Assembly: GCF_034190915.1 (NCBI RefSeq)
Contig: NW_026947496.1
Location: forward strand, 56,740,501 to 56,804,500
Reading direction: 5' to 3'
Source of the DNA: Cavia porcellus
Taxonomy: Eukaryota > Chordata > Mammalia > Rodentia > Caviidae
DNA length: 64,000 bases
Position 1 is the first letter of the stretch, and every line of letters starts with the position of its first letter. The notes under the pieces were generated by a model, which had not been told where the DNA came from, searched no databases, and saw nothing but the letters and a program-made list of their open reading frames with translations. Position numbers and translations under genes: made by a program. Positions 36,592-44,036 of the stretch are shown here, piece after piece.

Positions 36592-36786
36592 TTATCCATT
36601 CTGTGGTTGCAAGTTACCCTTTCTTTTTTCTAGTCTCTTGTCACATGGAACAATTGTTTCCTCTCCTTTGATTTTTAGTCTATGAATTTCCTTTAGAGTT
36701 GAAATACGTTTCTTGTATACTGTATACTGATGGATCTTGTTTCTATATCCACTGTCCCTGTGTTTCTTTTTAATAGCTGAGGCCAT
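36592..36786 (-). pseudogene. L1 ORF2 endonuclease N-terminal remnant
   Basis: The minus strand just downstream of ORF1 reads as the start of the ORF2 endonuclease domain, with a recognisable 'INVDGLS' segment (plus-strand positions near 36770-36800) and a 'YKKR' region replacing the conserved glutamate motif. It is frame-broken and then jumps to ORF2's C-terminal end. The 64-codon open frame is only a shadow of it. Confidence 0.6.
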
Positions 36787-36868
36787 CTACGTTAATGGTT
36801 ACAACCAGCATATATTGGTTTGTCTCTGCCATGCTATTGTACGGCTGTTGACCCTCCACTTTTCCCCT

Positions 36869-37159
36869 TCATTCAATTGCGTATCTTGTTTGGTGATCTT
36901 CCTCTGCTGCTATTCCTGGAAACAAGATCATCTTAGTACCTCTCTCTAGAATATCCTTTAGTACTCTCTGCAGGGTTGGTTTGGTGGTCATGAATTCATT
37001 CATTTGAACTTTATCATGGAAATATCTTATTTGTCCATCAATTTTGAAAGATAGCTTTGCAGGGTACATGAATCTGGGTTGGAAGTTGTTTTCTTTCAGG
37101 ATTTGAAACACTTCACTCCACACACTTCTTGACTTGACTTGTGTTGACAAGTCTACCAT
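36869..37159 (-). pseudogene. L1 ORF1p C-terminal domain remnant
   Basis: A 96-codon frame ending at a stop. Residues about 14-70 are a classic L1 ORF1p C-terminal domain: 'WSEVFQILKENNFQP', 'YPAKLSFKIDG', 'RYFHDK' and 'FMTTKPTLQR'. In the family this domain binds RNA as part of the trimeric nucleic-acid chaperone. A close relative is found at 47.93-48.18 kb. The methionine at the start of this frame is internal: ORF1 continues upstream to about 37.9 kb but is broken by stops. The tail beyond residue 75 diverges. Confidence 0.85.
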
Positions 37160-37915
37160 GATTCTGATTGGTTATACTTATAGGTGATCTACTTCTTTTC
37201 TTTGGATGCTTTTAATATTCTGTTCTTATGGTGAATTTCTGGGATCTTGATTATTATATGTCTGGGTGTAGGTTTACTTTGATTATGGCTACTTGGAGCT
37301 ATATATGCCTTACTTATCTATATGCCAGATCCTTTCCCCATGTTTGGGAAGTTTTCTGCCATTACTTCTGTAAATAGCCTTTTAATTTCATTTGTTTTGA
37401 CCCCTATCATTTTTAGATTATGCTTCTTTGCATCACCTTGCAGTTCAAATTGTTATTTCCTGATTTCTTGTTATTTTTAAGAGATCTTTTTTTTTCACAA
37501 TTGCTAGCTGTGATGGCTATCTTCAAGGTATGAAAGCCTTGAAGCTCTTCAGTCTCTTTCAAGTAGTTTTGCCAGCTTTAAATTGACTTTTTAATTTCTT
37601 GGATATCTCTTTGAATCTATTTCATGCATTGTAATTCCTTCCTATATTGTTCGTTGAAGGTTTCCATCACTTTCCTATGCTCCTTATTTAAAAATCTGTG
37701 TCTTCTTTAGACTTCTGAGTATTTCTTTCATTATGTTTGTCATTTCTTCTTTTGCCTGAGACATTATTTCTAATTTGATAACCTTTACAGTCTCATGAAG
37801 TTGTTTCTTTACGTAGTTGCTGTCCTCTCAGAGATTTCAGTTGTTTGACTTCCGTTCTTCCATGACTGTATCTCTCAGCCTTGTTCTGTATGGGCTCGAG
37901 GTCTGAGATTGCCTT

Positions 37916-38053
37916 TTGATCCTTCATCTTTTTTTTTTTTTTTTGTCTTTTTCCTTTTTATCGGAACCGGGGATCGAACTCATGACTGCCTGCTTGTAAG
38001 GCAGGCGCTTGTGCCGCTGAGCTAAACCTCCAGCCCCCTTGATCCTTCATCTT
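37916..38053 (-). mobile_element. ID-type SINE, antisense, with perfect 15-bp target duplication
   Basis: The SINE body is 37931-38038. Reversed box B is seen as 'cggggatcgaactcatgac' and reversed box A as 'ccgctgagctaaacctcc', with a T tract (reversed A tail) at 37930-37944. Direct repeats 'ttgatccttcatctt' at 37916-37930 and 38039-38053 are identical, so the insertion is young. It interrupts the minus-strand L1. Confidence 0.95.
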
Positions 38054-38560
38054 GAAATTCTCCTAGGTTCCTCCCAACAATCTCTTTATGGGACTCCAAG
38101 CACTTCCCACTTTGGCTGCCCCTCCACAGTGTAGGAGAATGGGACAGGCACCTGAGTTTCTCTGACACCCAGTTTATAGGGAGATAGCAGGGTATGGATT
38201 GGGCTTCTCCAGATCTGTGCAGAGTTACACAGAGACTGCCCAAATGAGCAAGTGTGCATGGAGATGGGGCTACTTCTCTCAGCCTATGTGTCTACACTGG
38301 GACCCCTGCAATGGAGGCATGCACACAGTGGTGTGTTTGTCTGATTCTCCCAGTGGATGATGGCTACCTGAAGGAACCAAGGGCCTCTAATGGTGGTCTA
38401 CAGGTACACAAGGCTTACCTGGCTGTGTGTCTCTGCTCCTGCTGGCTCCCTACAGTAAGGACCGTTCTGGTGATAGCAGCCAGCAGGTGGAAACAGATCT
38501 GCTAGCTCTTTCAGCTCATTTAGGCTCCCTGCAGGAAGGCTGCCTGCCACTCTTAACGGT

Positions 38561-38740
38561 GCCCTTAACCTATGATGTAATATAACTTGTTACTTTAATG
38601 GGAACATACTAGATGCCAGGGTTATATTTTTTGGACTTTCTAGCCAGCAGAATCATGAGTGAAATAAACTGCTCGTATTGATTTATTTGTTATTTGTGAG
38701 AGGCATTCTGTTATAGCAAAATGCAATGGGCTAAGGTGAA
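38561..38740 (+). mobile_element. MaLR LTR 3' fragment, sense
   Basis: Only the last half of an LTR: 'ctagccagcagaatcatga', 'gtgaaataaactgctcgta' with the polyadenylation signal, and 'ggcattctgttatagcaaa'. It abuts the L1 5' end, so it may be the piece of LTR separated by the L1 insertion. That would pair it with the 5' half at 35508-35725. Confidence 0.6.
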
Positions 38741-39265
38741 TCTATTACCCGAGAAACCTAAGATTCTCCAGTCACAAGAGCAGGGGGTCAGATCTGATAA
38801 TATTCAGTCCATGTGGGTGTGACCATCATTGTGCTTAAAAAACTGTTAATACTTTTGTAATAGTTACATCTATATAAAAATTCAGAGTGAGTGGACAAGT
38901 AAAGGAGAAAACAAAATGTTACCACTTGTCAGAAGGAAAATTGTGGTAGGGGAAGCTGTTTCCTAGATCCAATTTCCATCACTTCCCTGTTTCCATTTTG
39001 ATGTTTTTTCTTTGGTTCTCAGTGGTCTAAGTGAATAACATTCAGCTTTCTCACTCTGAAAGTCCCTCAATATCATCTGTTAAATATGTTAGATATTCTG
39101 GTCTTCTCTGTCCCTTAAAACTTATTGTCTTTGGTCAAGAGAACCAAAAGTAGAGTACTGAATGAGATTCCATCATTCTGTGAATTGGAGTTAGTATTTT
39201 ACAAAGTGGGCATAACATGTCAGTGAAGAGATGTAGATCTCACGCTTTGAACATCATATTGCGTT
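38741..39265. other. Unique DNA
   Basis: No gene or repeat recognised. Confidence 0.5.
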
Positions 39266-39269
39266 ATTC

Positions 39270-39480
39270 ACTTATTTCCAAAACAAAACAAATTCCAGAA
39301 GGATATGGAAATTAAATATTAAAAACACAAAAATGATCTAGCACAAAACATGGGGAGAAGTTTAATACAATATTAATATTGAATGTGGGGAAATACATGA
39401 ATGAACTAAAATAATATTAAGCAAACACTATTTTCAGCAAGGACTTTCTATTTATACATATTATTGGTGCATGTTAATAT
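39270..39480 (+). mobile_element. Old L1 ORF2 scrap
   Basis: Phrases 'aattccagaaggatatgg', 'attaaatattaaaaacaca' and 'acatggggagaagtttaat' follow the C-terminal part of L1 ORF2 (the 'WIKDLN' region) in order, strongly diverged. Confidence 0.4.
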
Positions 39481-39529
39481 TATATGATGATGAAGTTTAA
39501 CTTAGGAAGCTGATACATGCAATTAACAT

Positions 39530-39920
39530 ATCTTAGTTTTTACCCCCTCATCTCTTCCTCTTGCTTAGCTCCTTTCTCATCTCCAGAAGTTTATCTTCTG
39601 GTTTGTTGACCTCTATATTTTATTTTAAATATTTATTTATAAATTGAATATTTTTAGGTCTCTCATATAAAACAAAACATGCACTACTTAACTTAGTCTG
39701 GCTAATTTCACTTAACAGGACATTTTCTAGTTCTGTGCATTTATCTACACATCACATGATTTGATTCTTTATGCAGAGTAATATTGTACTATATATGTAT
39801 ATATGCCACGTTTTCTCTATTATTTCATCTGCTCACAGGCATCTAGGTTGTTACCATAGCTTGGCTCTTGTGAATTGTTCCAGTATAAACATGAATATGC
39901 ATAAAAAACAGACAGACTTC
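39530..39920 (-). mobile_element. Old L1 ORF2 3' end, antisense
   Basis: Plus-strand text 'ggctaatttcacttaacag', 'ttctagttctgtgcattta', 'catctgctcacaggcatct' and 'tgttccagtataaacatga' is the reverse of the end of L1 ORF2. It matches in reverse the region seen at 50.4-50.6 kb. Confidence 0.65.
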
Positions 39921-40210
39921 AATACAATGGACATTATTTTTAAAGGTTCATTTTTTCTTACTTTAAACATGACAATTGTTAATGAAACAAGATTAACAAC
40001 TCATAGAGGAAACATTGCAATAGTTATGAAAAAACTCACAGATAACAAGACAGCATTTTAAACATTTTATTTATTTATTTGTTTGTTCTTTGGACAGGGT
40101 CACAATACATACTTCAGGCTAATCTTGAATTTATTATATAGCCCAAGCTGACCTCAAACTCGTGGTGATCCTCCACCCTTGGCTTTTGTAGTGCTGGGAT
40201 TACAGGTACC

Positions 40211-40216
40211 TTCCAC
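40211..40216 (+). repeat. Provirus target-site duplication, left copy
   Basis: 'ttccac' directly before the LTR terminus. The identical hexamer is at 44018-44023. Six bases is the length expected for class II (betaretrovirus-like) integrases. Confidence 0.9.
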
Positions 40217-40520
40217 TGACCGGAGCCGCGGGAGACAGGAGACCAAACTCGAGCAGGATCAGCTCTCAAACTTTATTACGTACAGCGAACCGGACCTGAC
40301 AAGGTCTGCCACCCTCGGTGTTGATTCCTCTTCCGCCCGTTGGGGGCAGGAACAACCTCTTATAAGGGGAAGCAGTATCCAATCACAGAGAAGCGCGCCT
40401 AACAAGCTGATAGGCTAGCGTCACGGGTAACTGGGCAGACATGACAATTTGGCGGGCTTGTTCAGGCCGGGAAGAACCCAGAAGCAGGAAATGGGCGCCA
40501 TTCATAGGCGGCTTCCCACA
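40217..40520 (-). repeat. 3' LTR of the provirus
   Basis: Runs (minus strand) from TGTGGGAAGCC to GGTCA. U3 holds a reversed CCAAT (ATTGG) and a TATA box. R carries the AATAAA signal (plus 'tttatt' at 40272-40277). Compared with the 5' LTR it has no length change and only transition differences. Confidence 0.97.
40272..40277 (-). terminator. Retroviral polyadenylation signal AATAAA (3' LTR)
   Basis: On the minus strand 'cgtaataaagtttgag' contains a canonical AATAAA about 80 bases downstream of the LTR's TATA box, the usual position in the R region. It would end proviral transcripts here. The 5' LTR holds the same signal at 43769-43774. Confidence 0.8.
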
Positions 40521-40534
40521 TCTCCCCCTTTTTT
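40521..40534 (-). other. Polypurine tract
   Basis: Minus strand AAAAAAGGGGGAGA lies immediately next to the TGTGGG start of the 3' LTR. In retroviruses this RNase H-resistant tract primes plus-strand DNA synthesis. Its position proves which LTR is the 3' one. Confidence 0.9.
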
Positions 40535-40649
40535 ATTTATTAAAATAGGATGGTCTGTGGGTCCCTCCAAGGTGTCTATGACCTTGTTGCTGTTAGACAC
40601 CTAGGAGTGGGCCTACCTTGTAGGCCGAGGCATGAGAGAATGTAGAGGT

Positions 40650-40961
40650 CTATACCCTGCTGTGCATCACCCTGTTTTGTGCATATCCTTGCGCCAGGAC
40701 CATGCTCAAGGTGAGTGGTTCATTTTTTCGCAGGGCCAGGCTTTTGTGAACCGAACCTGGATGCATATAGACATTCATTCCTGCCTTCCCCCCAACCTTT
40801 GAGGCGGATGGCACTGCAATACCCTTGGTCTCGCATCTCAATGCCAATAATTTGACTCCAGAAGGGACCCCTGGCCTTATAGGCCATGTATATCTGAGTG
40901 GAGCCTGTCTTAGGTTGACCAGGAGGGCTTTTCCCGTCTTACCCGTCATTGGCTTGCCCAC
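40650..40961 (-). CDS. Unrecognised 103-codon open frame between env and the 3' LTR
   Basis: A frame that starts MGKPMTGKTGKALLV and ends near the polypurine tract. It is rich in Lys, Gly and Ser, without membrane segment or cysteine motif. I recognise no family. It lies where some betaretroviruses have accessory or RNA-export sequence, so it could be a chance frame in a structured RNA element rather than a protein. There is no evidence of expression. Confidence 0.25.
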   Translation of the reverse strand: MGKPMTGKTGKALLVNLRQAPLRYTWPIRPGVPSGVKLLALRCETKGIAVPSASKVGGKAGMNVYMHPGSVHKSLALRKNEPLTLSMVLAQGYAQNRVMHSRV

Positions 40962-40968
40962 TCAGCTC

Positions 40969-41157
40969 TTATAGCTGATGTTCTGCAATGTGAAGGAGAT
41001 ATGCGGCGGCCTGCTGGCCTGATGGGCCACCTGCTGCCATTTGCATGGCTGCCATAGCTGTGATCTTAACCTGCTGCTGAGTTTGTATGAGGTGATCTAA
41101 CAAGCATTTAATAACCACAAGCCCTACTAGGATAGCCATGGCAATTAGCATAATCAA
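40969..41157 (-). pseudogene. env transmembrane-subunit tail remnant
   Basis: Translates to a hydrophobic stretch 'MLIAMAILVGLVVIKCLL' followed by a Gln/Ala-rich tail ending in HIAEHQL. This looks like the membrane anchor and cytoplasmic tail of a betaretroviral Env. It is in a different frame from the signal-peptide stub that precedes it, with which it overlaps by about 50 bases, so the env coding region was collapsed and frameshifted. Confidence 0.6.
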
Positions 41158-41338
41158 GGACTGTTTGATTGATGGTGTAAACCCTGGGTGAGGCGGGCGA
41201 GGCCGCCGAAAAAGGTGCCAATGTGGGCGGGTGGTGCCAAGGACCCCAAAGATATTGTGGTGGTTCTGTGGAATCTGAGCATATCACAGGGGTGATTAAT
41301 AGGAACCCACAGAATAGAAAAAGCTCCAAACCAGACAT
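41108..41338 (-). pseudogene. env N-terminal stub (signal peptide)
   Basis: Starts with ATG two bases after the pol stop codon. The first 20 or so residues contain a hydrophobic core 'LFLFCGFLLITPVIC', fitting a signal peptide, and then a Pro-rich segment. The frame dies at 41108 soon after the deletion joint. It is 76 codons against several hundred in an intact betaretroviral Env, so surface and most transmembrane domains are gone. Confidence 0.6.
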
Positions 41339-41339
41339 T

Positions 41340-43430
41340 TTAGTTTGTAGATGGTCTCGGGCGCTGAGCGTCGGTCCCAGAAGGGTCGAGTTGACTTGTG
41401 TCCGCGGGCTTATCCTCCTGTGCTTTATCAGGAACTGGTGGGGAGTTTACTGCTCGCGTCAATCTTTCCGGGACCCACAGCGGTTCGCAGCCTGGTTCCT
41501 GTGGGAAGACACAAACCGCACCTCGGGTCCAGCTAACCACTGGATCCGGGCCCATCCATTGTCCTGTAAGGACATCTTTCCATCTCACCAGCCCTTTGTC
41601 GGTTGGGGACGGATTGCTATGTTCCATGGCAGGGGAATGATTATTGTGGTTTAAATTGAGAAAATTTATGGTAAAGAGTGCCAATGATATTCTTCCTTTG
41701 GGCGTTAGGCCATGGCTTATCCCCTCTTTTTGCTTTTGTAAGACACCCTTGAGTGTCCGATGTGCCCGTTCAATGATGCCTTGTCCTTGAGGGTTATATG
41801 GAATGCCATGCTTAAGGACAACATCCATTTGTTGACAGAATGTTACAAAAGTTTTGCTGGTGTAAGCAGGACCATTGTCTGTTTTTAATATATTGGGCTT
41901 TCCCCAAGCAGCCCAGGCTGCCAGGCAATGATTAATAGCATGGGTGGCCCTTTCTCCGGGTTCTGCCGAGGCAAACATAACCTGGGAGGCGGTATCTACC
42001 GAAACATGAACATATTTAAGTTTTCCGAATTCTGGGATGTGTGTAACATCCATTTGCCAAATATGATTTGGGCGAAGTCCTCTTGGGTTAATGCCAATAG
42101 ATTGTTGGGGTGAAGAGATCACACAAGCTGGGCAATACCGTACAATCTCTCGTGCTTGTGCTCTCGTGATGTTGAAGCGCGCCATGAGGGTGCAGGCATT
42201 AACATGGAACTGAGAATGGAATTTTTGGGCTGCTTCCAGAGGGTTGGGAAAGGTGAAGACCCATATCGGGTGCGTGGCCGAGTCTGCCAAGGCATTGCCC
42301 TCCGCCAAGGGCCCAGGTAAATTAGTATGGGCTCTGATATGTGAGATGAACACTTTTGAGGTTCTATTCCATAGCTGATGTTGAATACCTAGGAATATGG
42401 AGGCTACCGTTGAAGAGGGTTTAATGGGACCCGCCGTCTCCAGAACTTGGAGAGCATTTACCACATACTTGGAGTCCGACAGGAGGTTAACATCACCTGG
42501 AAAGCGACGTAAGACCTCCTGTATTATCTGGAGCTCGACCACCTGGGGTTGGTCTGGAGTAAATTGGATAGTTTTTGGCTCTTGACCCATAACCACATAC
42601 ACGCCTATGCCTGACTTGGAGCCGTCTGTAAATATTATTGGAGCTCCAGCTATGGGGTGTGGGGACGTGACCTTAGGAAAGATCACAGGATGCACGGTGA
42701 CAAACTGGAGCAGGGGGTCTTTTGGGAATTGATTATCTATGGTTCCCTGGAAAGTACACCGAAGGATCGCCCAGGAATCCAGGCATGTTGTTAAGGTCTC
42801 AATTTGTTCTCTTGTGTATGGTACATGTAGGGAGGAAGGAGGCACCCCAAAGTGTTGTATAGCGCGTGAGATGCCCTCTAGAGAAAGGGAAGCGACCGCG
42901 TCTGGATAATGGTCAATAGCCTTAGCAGGAGACATTTTTGGGTGGACCCAAAGCAAGGGTCCCTGTTGCCAAATGACAGCCGTGGGTTGTCTAGCTGTCT
43001 TGAGAACGCACACGCAGAAGGCAACCCAGGAAGTAGCTCTCCCTCTAACCAGGGCGGTGCCATAAGTTGTGGGCGCCCTCTGGCGGCCACGGGTGGAGGT
43101 GGCAGCCCAGGGAGCAACTCCTCTTCCGGCCACGGCGGTGCAGTGGGGCCTGGCGCCCTGAAGGGGGTGATAGCTCGGGCAGGGTGGTGTTTGGTTCCCC
43201 TTTTTATCTTCCCGAGCCCTAAGTTCCTCTTTTAATGGTGTAGGAGGGTCATGCTTAGCAAAGACGACCTCCTCTTCTGAGCCTTCCGAATCCGAATCAG
43301 AATTAGAGCCCTGAGGGTCCTCCGGAGACCCACAATCGGCAGTGGCTCCGGGCTCCTCTGAGCATTCCGATCGAGCTCTATCAAAAGCCTGTTGGGCTGT
43401 ATTAGCGAAGCGAAAGCAAAACAGATGCAA
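41340..43430 (-). CDS. Uninterrupted gag-fragment/RNase H/integrase open frame of the provirus
   Basis: A 696-codon frame. Residues about 1-130 are a gag fragment (acidic Ser/Asp/Glu stretch at 33-55, a 'HDPPTPL' segment at 60). Near residue 130-145 it jumps to the connection part of reverse transcriptase ('PTAVIWQQGPLLWVHP', 149-164), so the polymerase core is deleted. RNase H follows with its four acidic positions D269 (FTDGS), E299, D319 (SDSKYV) and D383. Integrase has a zinc-binding H405, H409, C433, C436 and a catalytic D461, D518, E554 with the standard 35-residue spacing. A C-terminal GPDPV/WTRG block is typical of class II. No stop or frameshift occurs in pol after the joint. The initiating methionine shown is only the first in frame. 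The native gag start appears lost. Confidence 0.85.
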   Translation of the reverse strand: MHLFCFRFANTAQQAFDRARSECSEEPGATADCGSPEDPQGSNSDSDSEGSEEEVVFAKHDPPTPLKEELRAREDKKGNQTPPCPSYHPLQGARPHCTAVAGRGVAPWAATSTRGRQRAPTTYGTALVRGRATSWVAFCVCVLKTARQPTAVIWQQGPLLWVHPKMSPAKAIDHYPDAVASLSLEGISRAIQHFGVPPSSLHVPYTREQIETLTTCLDSWAILRCTFQGTIDNQFPKDPLLQFVTVHPVIFPKVTSPHPIAGAPIIFTDGSKSGIGVYVVMGQEPKTIQFTPDQPQVVELQIIQEVLRRFPGDVNLLSDSKYVVNALQVLETAGPIKPSSTVASIFLGIQHQLWNRTSKVFISHIRAHTNLPGPLAEGNALADSATHPIWVFTFPNPLEAAQKFHSQFHVNACTLMARFNITRAQAREIVRYCPACVISSPQQSIGINPRGLRPNHIWQMDVTHIPEFGKLKYVHVSVDTASQVMFASAEPGERATHAINHCLAAWAAWGKPNILKTDNGPAYTSKTFVTFCQQMDVVLKHGIPYNPQGQGIIERAHRTLKGVLQKQKEGISHGLTPKGRISLALFTINFLNLNHNNHSPAMEHSNPSPTDKGLVRWKDVLTGQWMGPDPVVSWTRGAVCVFPQEPGCEPLWVPERLTRAVNSPPVPDKAQEDKPADTSQLDPSGTDAQRPRPSTN

Positions 43431-43462
43431 AGGGAAAAGAAAAGAAAAAAAAAAAAAACCCA
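43391..43462 (-). promoter_or_regulatory. Pyrimidine tract and possible splice acceptor before the gag fragment
   Basis: On the minus strand a long T/C tract (reverse of 43434-43461) is followed by 'cgctaatacag' and then the gag-like frame. This has the makings of a 3' splice site. It may instead be a T-rich leader expansion. No transcript evidence is available. Confidence 0.35.
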
Positions 43463-43524
43463 GCGTCCACTCGTGTGGCGCTCAAAATCTGTTAGGTGCA
43501 TCCACCCAACCCAGGTGACCCAGT

Positions 43525-43533
43525 ACTCACCTG
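43525..43533 (-). promoter_or_regulatory. Canonical splice donor CAG|GTGAGT
   Basis: The minus strand reads ACAG/GTGAGTACTG, a full match to the vertebrate 5' splice site consensus. Its place in the leader upstream of gag fits the major donor used by retroviruses to make env mRNA. Confidence 0.65.
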
Positions 43534-43693
43534 TCCCGGGAACCGCTGTATCTCACGTAGCTGATCAGGGTGAAGAGAAGAGGTGCTCGCGGCCTTCCGT
43601 TGTTATTGGGCCAGGTCCTCCGTCGTACCGCAGGTGACAGCAATCGCACCTCCCGGCCGAAGAGGCACGTCACTGAGTCTTTTACCTTTTTCC

Positions 43694-43711
43694 CCGTACG
43701 GGCGGCCACCA
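43694..43711 (-). other. Primer-binding site, unusual sequence
   Basis: Two bases after the 5' LTR the minus strand reads TGGTGGCCGCCCGTACGG. It starts TGG as every primer-binding site does (complement of the tRNA CCA end). The first five bases match a tRNA-Phe site (as in IAP) while the following GCCCG resembles a tRNA-Lys site with one inserted base. No perfect match to a common primer tRNA is apparent to me. Confidence 0.6.
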
Positions 43712-43713
43712 GA

Positions 43714-44017
43714 CGACCGGAGCCACGGGAGACAGGAGACCAAACTCGAGCAGGATCAGCTCTCAAACTTTATTACGTACAGCGAACCGGACCTGACAAG
43801 GTCCGCCACCCTTGGTGTTGATTCCTCTTCCGCCCGTTGGGGGCAGGAACAACCTCTTATAAGGGGAAGCAGTATCCAATCACAGAGAAGCGCACCTAAC
43901 AAGCTGATAGGCTAGCGTCACGGGTAACTGGGCAGACATGACAATTTGGCGGGCTTGTTCAGGCCGGGAAGAACCCGGAAGCAGGAAATGGGCGCCATTC
44001 ATAGGCGGCTTCCCACA
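43714..44017 (-). repeat. 5' LTR of the provirus
   Basis: Same 304-bp length as the 3' LTR. Outer end TGTGGG at 44017, inner end at 43714 where the terminal A has become G (minus strand). The six differences from the 3' LTR are all transitions, including changes at CpG sites. It holds the promoter for the provirus. Confidence 0.96.
43855..43863 (-). promoter_or_regulatory. TATA box of the 5' LTR
   Basis: Minus strand CTTATAAGA lies about 150 bases into the LTR, with a reversed CCAAT box (ATTGG, near 43877) just upstream. The AATAAA lies about 85 bases downstream, so transcription would start between them and give a short R region. Confidence 0.75.
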
Positions 44018-44023
44018 TTCCAC
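44018..44023 (+). repeat. Provirus target-site duplication, right copy
   Basis: 'ttccac', identical to 40211-40216, and part of the interrupted B1. Confidence 0.9.
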
Positions 44024-44036
44024 CACATTTGGCTCT

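Larger units (their letters stand above)
35786..38560 (-). mobile_element. Minus-strand L1 with internal ORF2 deletion
   Basis: In element order (high to low coordinate): a GC-richer 5' region (38560-38054), an ID SINE insertion (37931-38038), ORF1 (about 37900-36870), the first part of the ORF2 endonuclease (36786-36592), a jump to the ORF2 C-terminal end ('acagctagagatcat' on the minus strand, about 36500), and a 3' UTR of four tandem units (36350-35786). The bulk of the endonuclease and all of the reverse transcriptase are absent. The element is dead. Confidence 0.8.
43431..43713 (-). other. Retroviral leader (untranslated)
   Basis: Between the primer-binding site and the gag-like frame, GC-rich, holding the splice donor. 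The normal gag start codon and N-terminal matrix region are not recognisable. Confidence 0.6.
40217..44017 (-). mobile_element. Class II (betaretrovirus/IAP-like) endogenous provirus, internally deleted
   Basis: Two 304-bp LTRs in direct orientation, TG...CA ends (the inner end of one copy is mutated), a 6-bp target duplication, a polypurine tract and a primer-binding site establish a 3.8-kb provirus transcribed from the minus strand. The order from its 5' end is: 5' LTR, leader with splice donor, partial gag, direct joint into the end of reverse transcriptase, RNase H, integrase, env signal-peptide stub joined to a transmembrane tail, polypurine tract and 3' LTR. The gag capsid, protease, polymerase core and most of env are missing, so it cannot replicate alone. 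LTRs differ at 6 of 304 sites, all transitions, so it is a fairly recent insertion. Confidence 0.95.
40065..44036 (-). mobile_element. B1-type SINE (antisense) that hosts the provirus
   Basis: The left part (40065-40216) gives a T-rich tail, 'ttggacagggtcacaata', 'caagctgacctcaaactc' and 'agtgctgggattacagg'. The sequence breaks at 'ttccac' and resumes at 44018 as 'ttccaccacatttggct', which completes the B1 head. The provirus therefore landed within the SINE, so the B1 is older than the provirus. Confidence 0.85.

Noticed and set aside
41223..41654. 143-codon plus-strand frame across the provirus
   Set aside because: It is the antisense shadow of the pol and env text on the minus strand.
43570..43915. 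Plus-strand frames of 83-110 codons over the 5' LTR and leader, one ending exactly as the frame at 40179-40418
   Set aside because: They arise because both LTR copies have the same antisense open phase, not from a gene.
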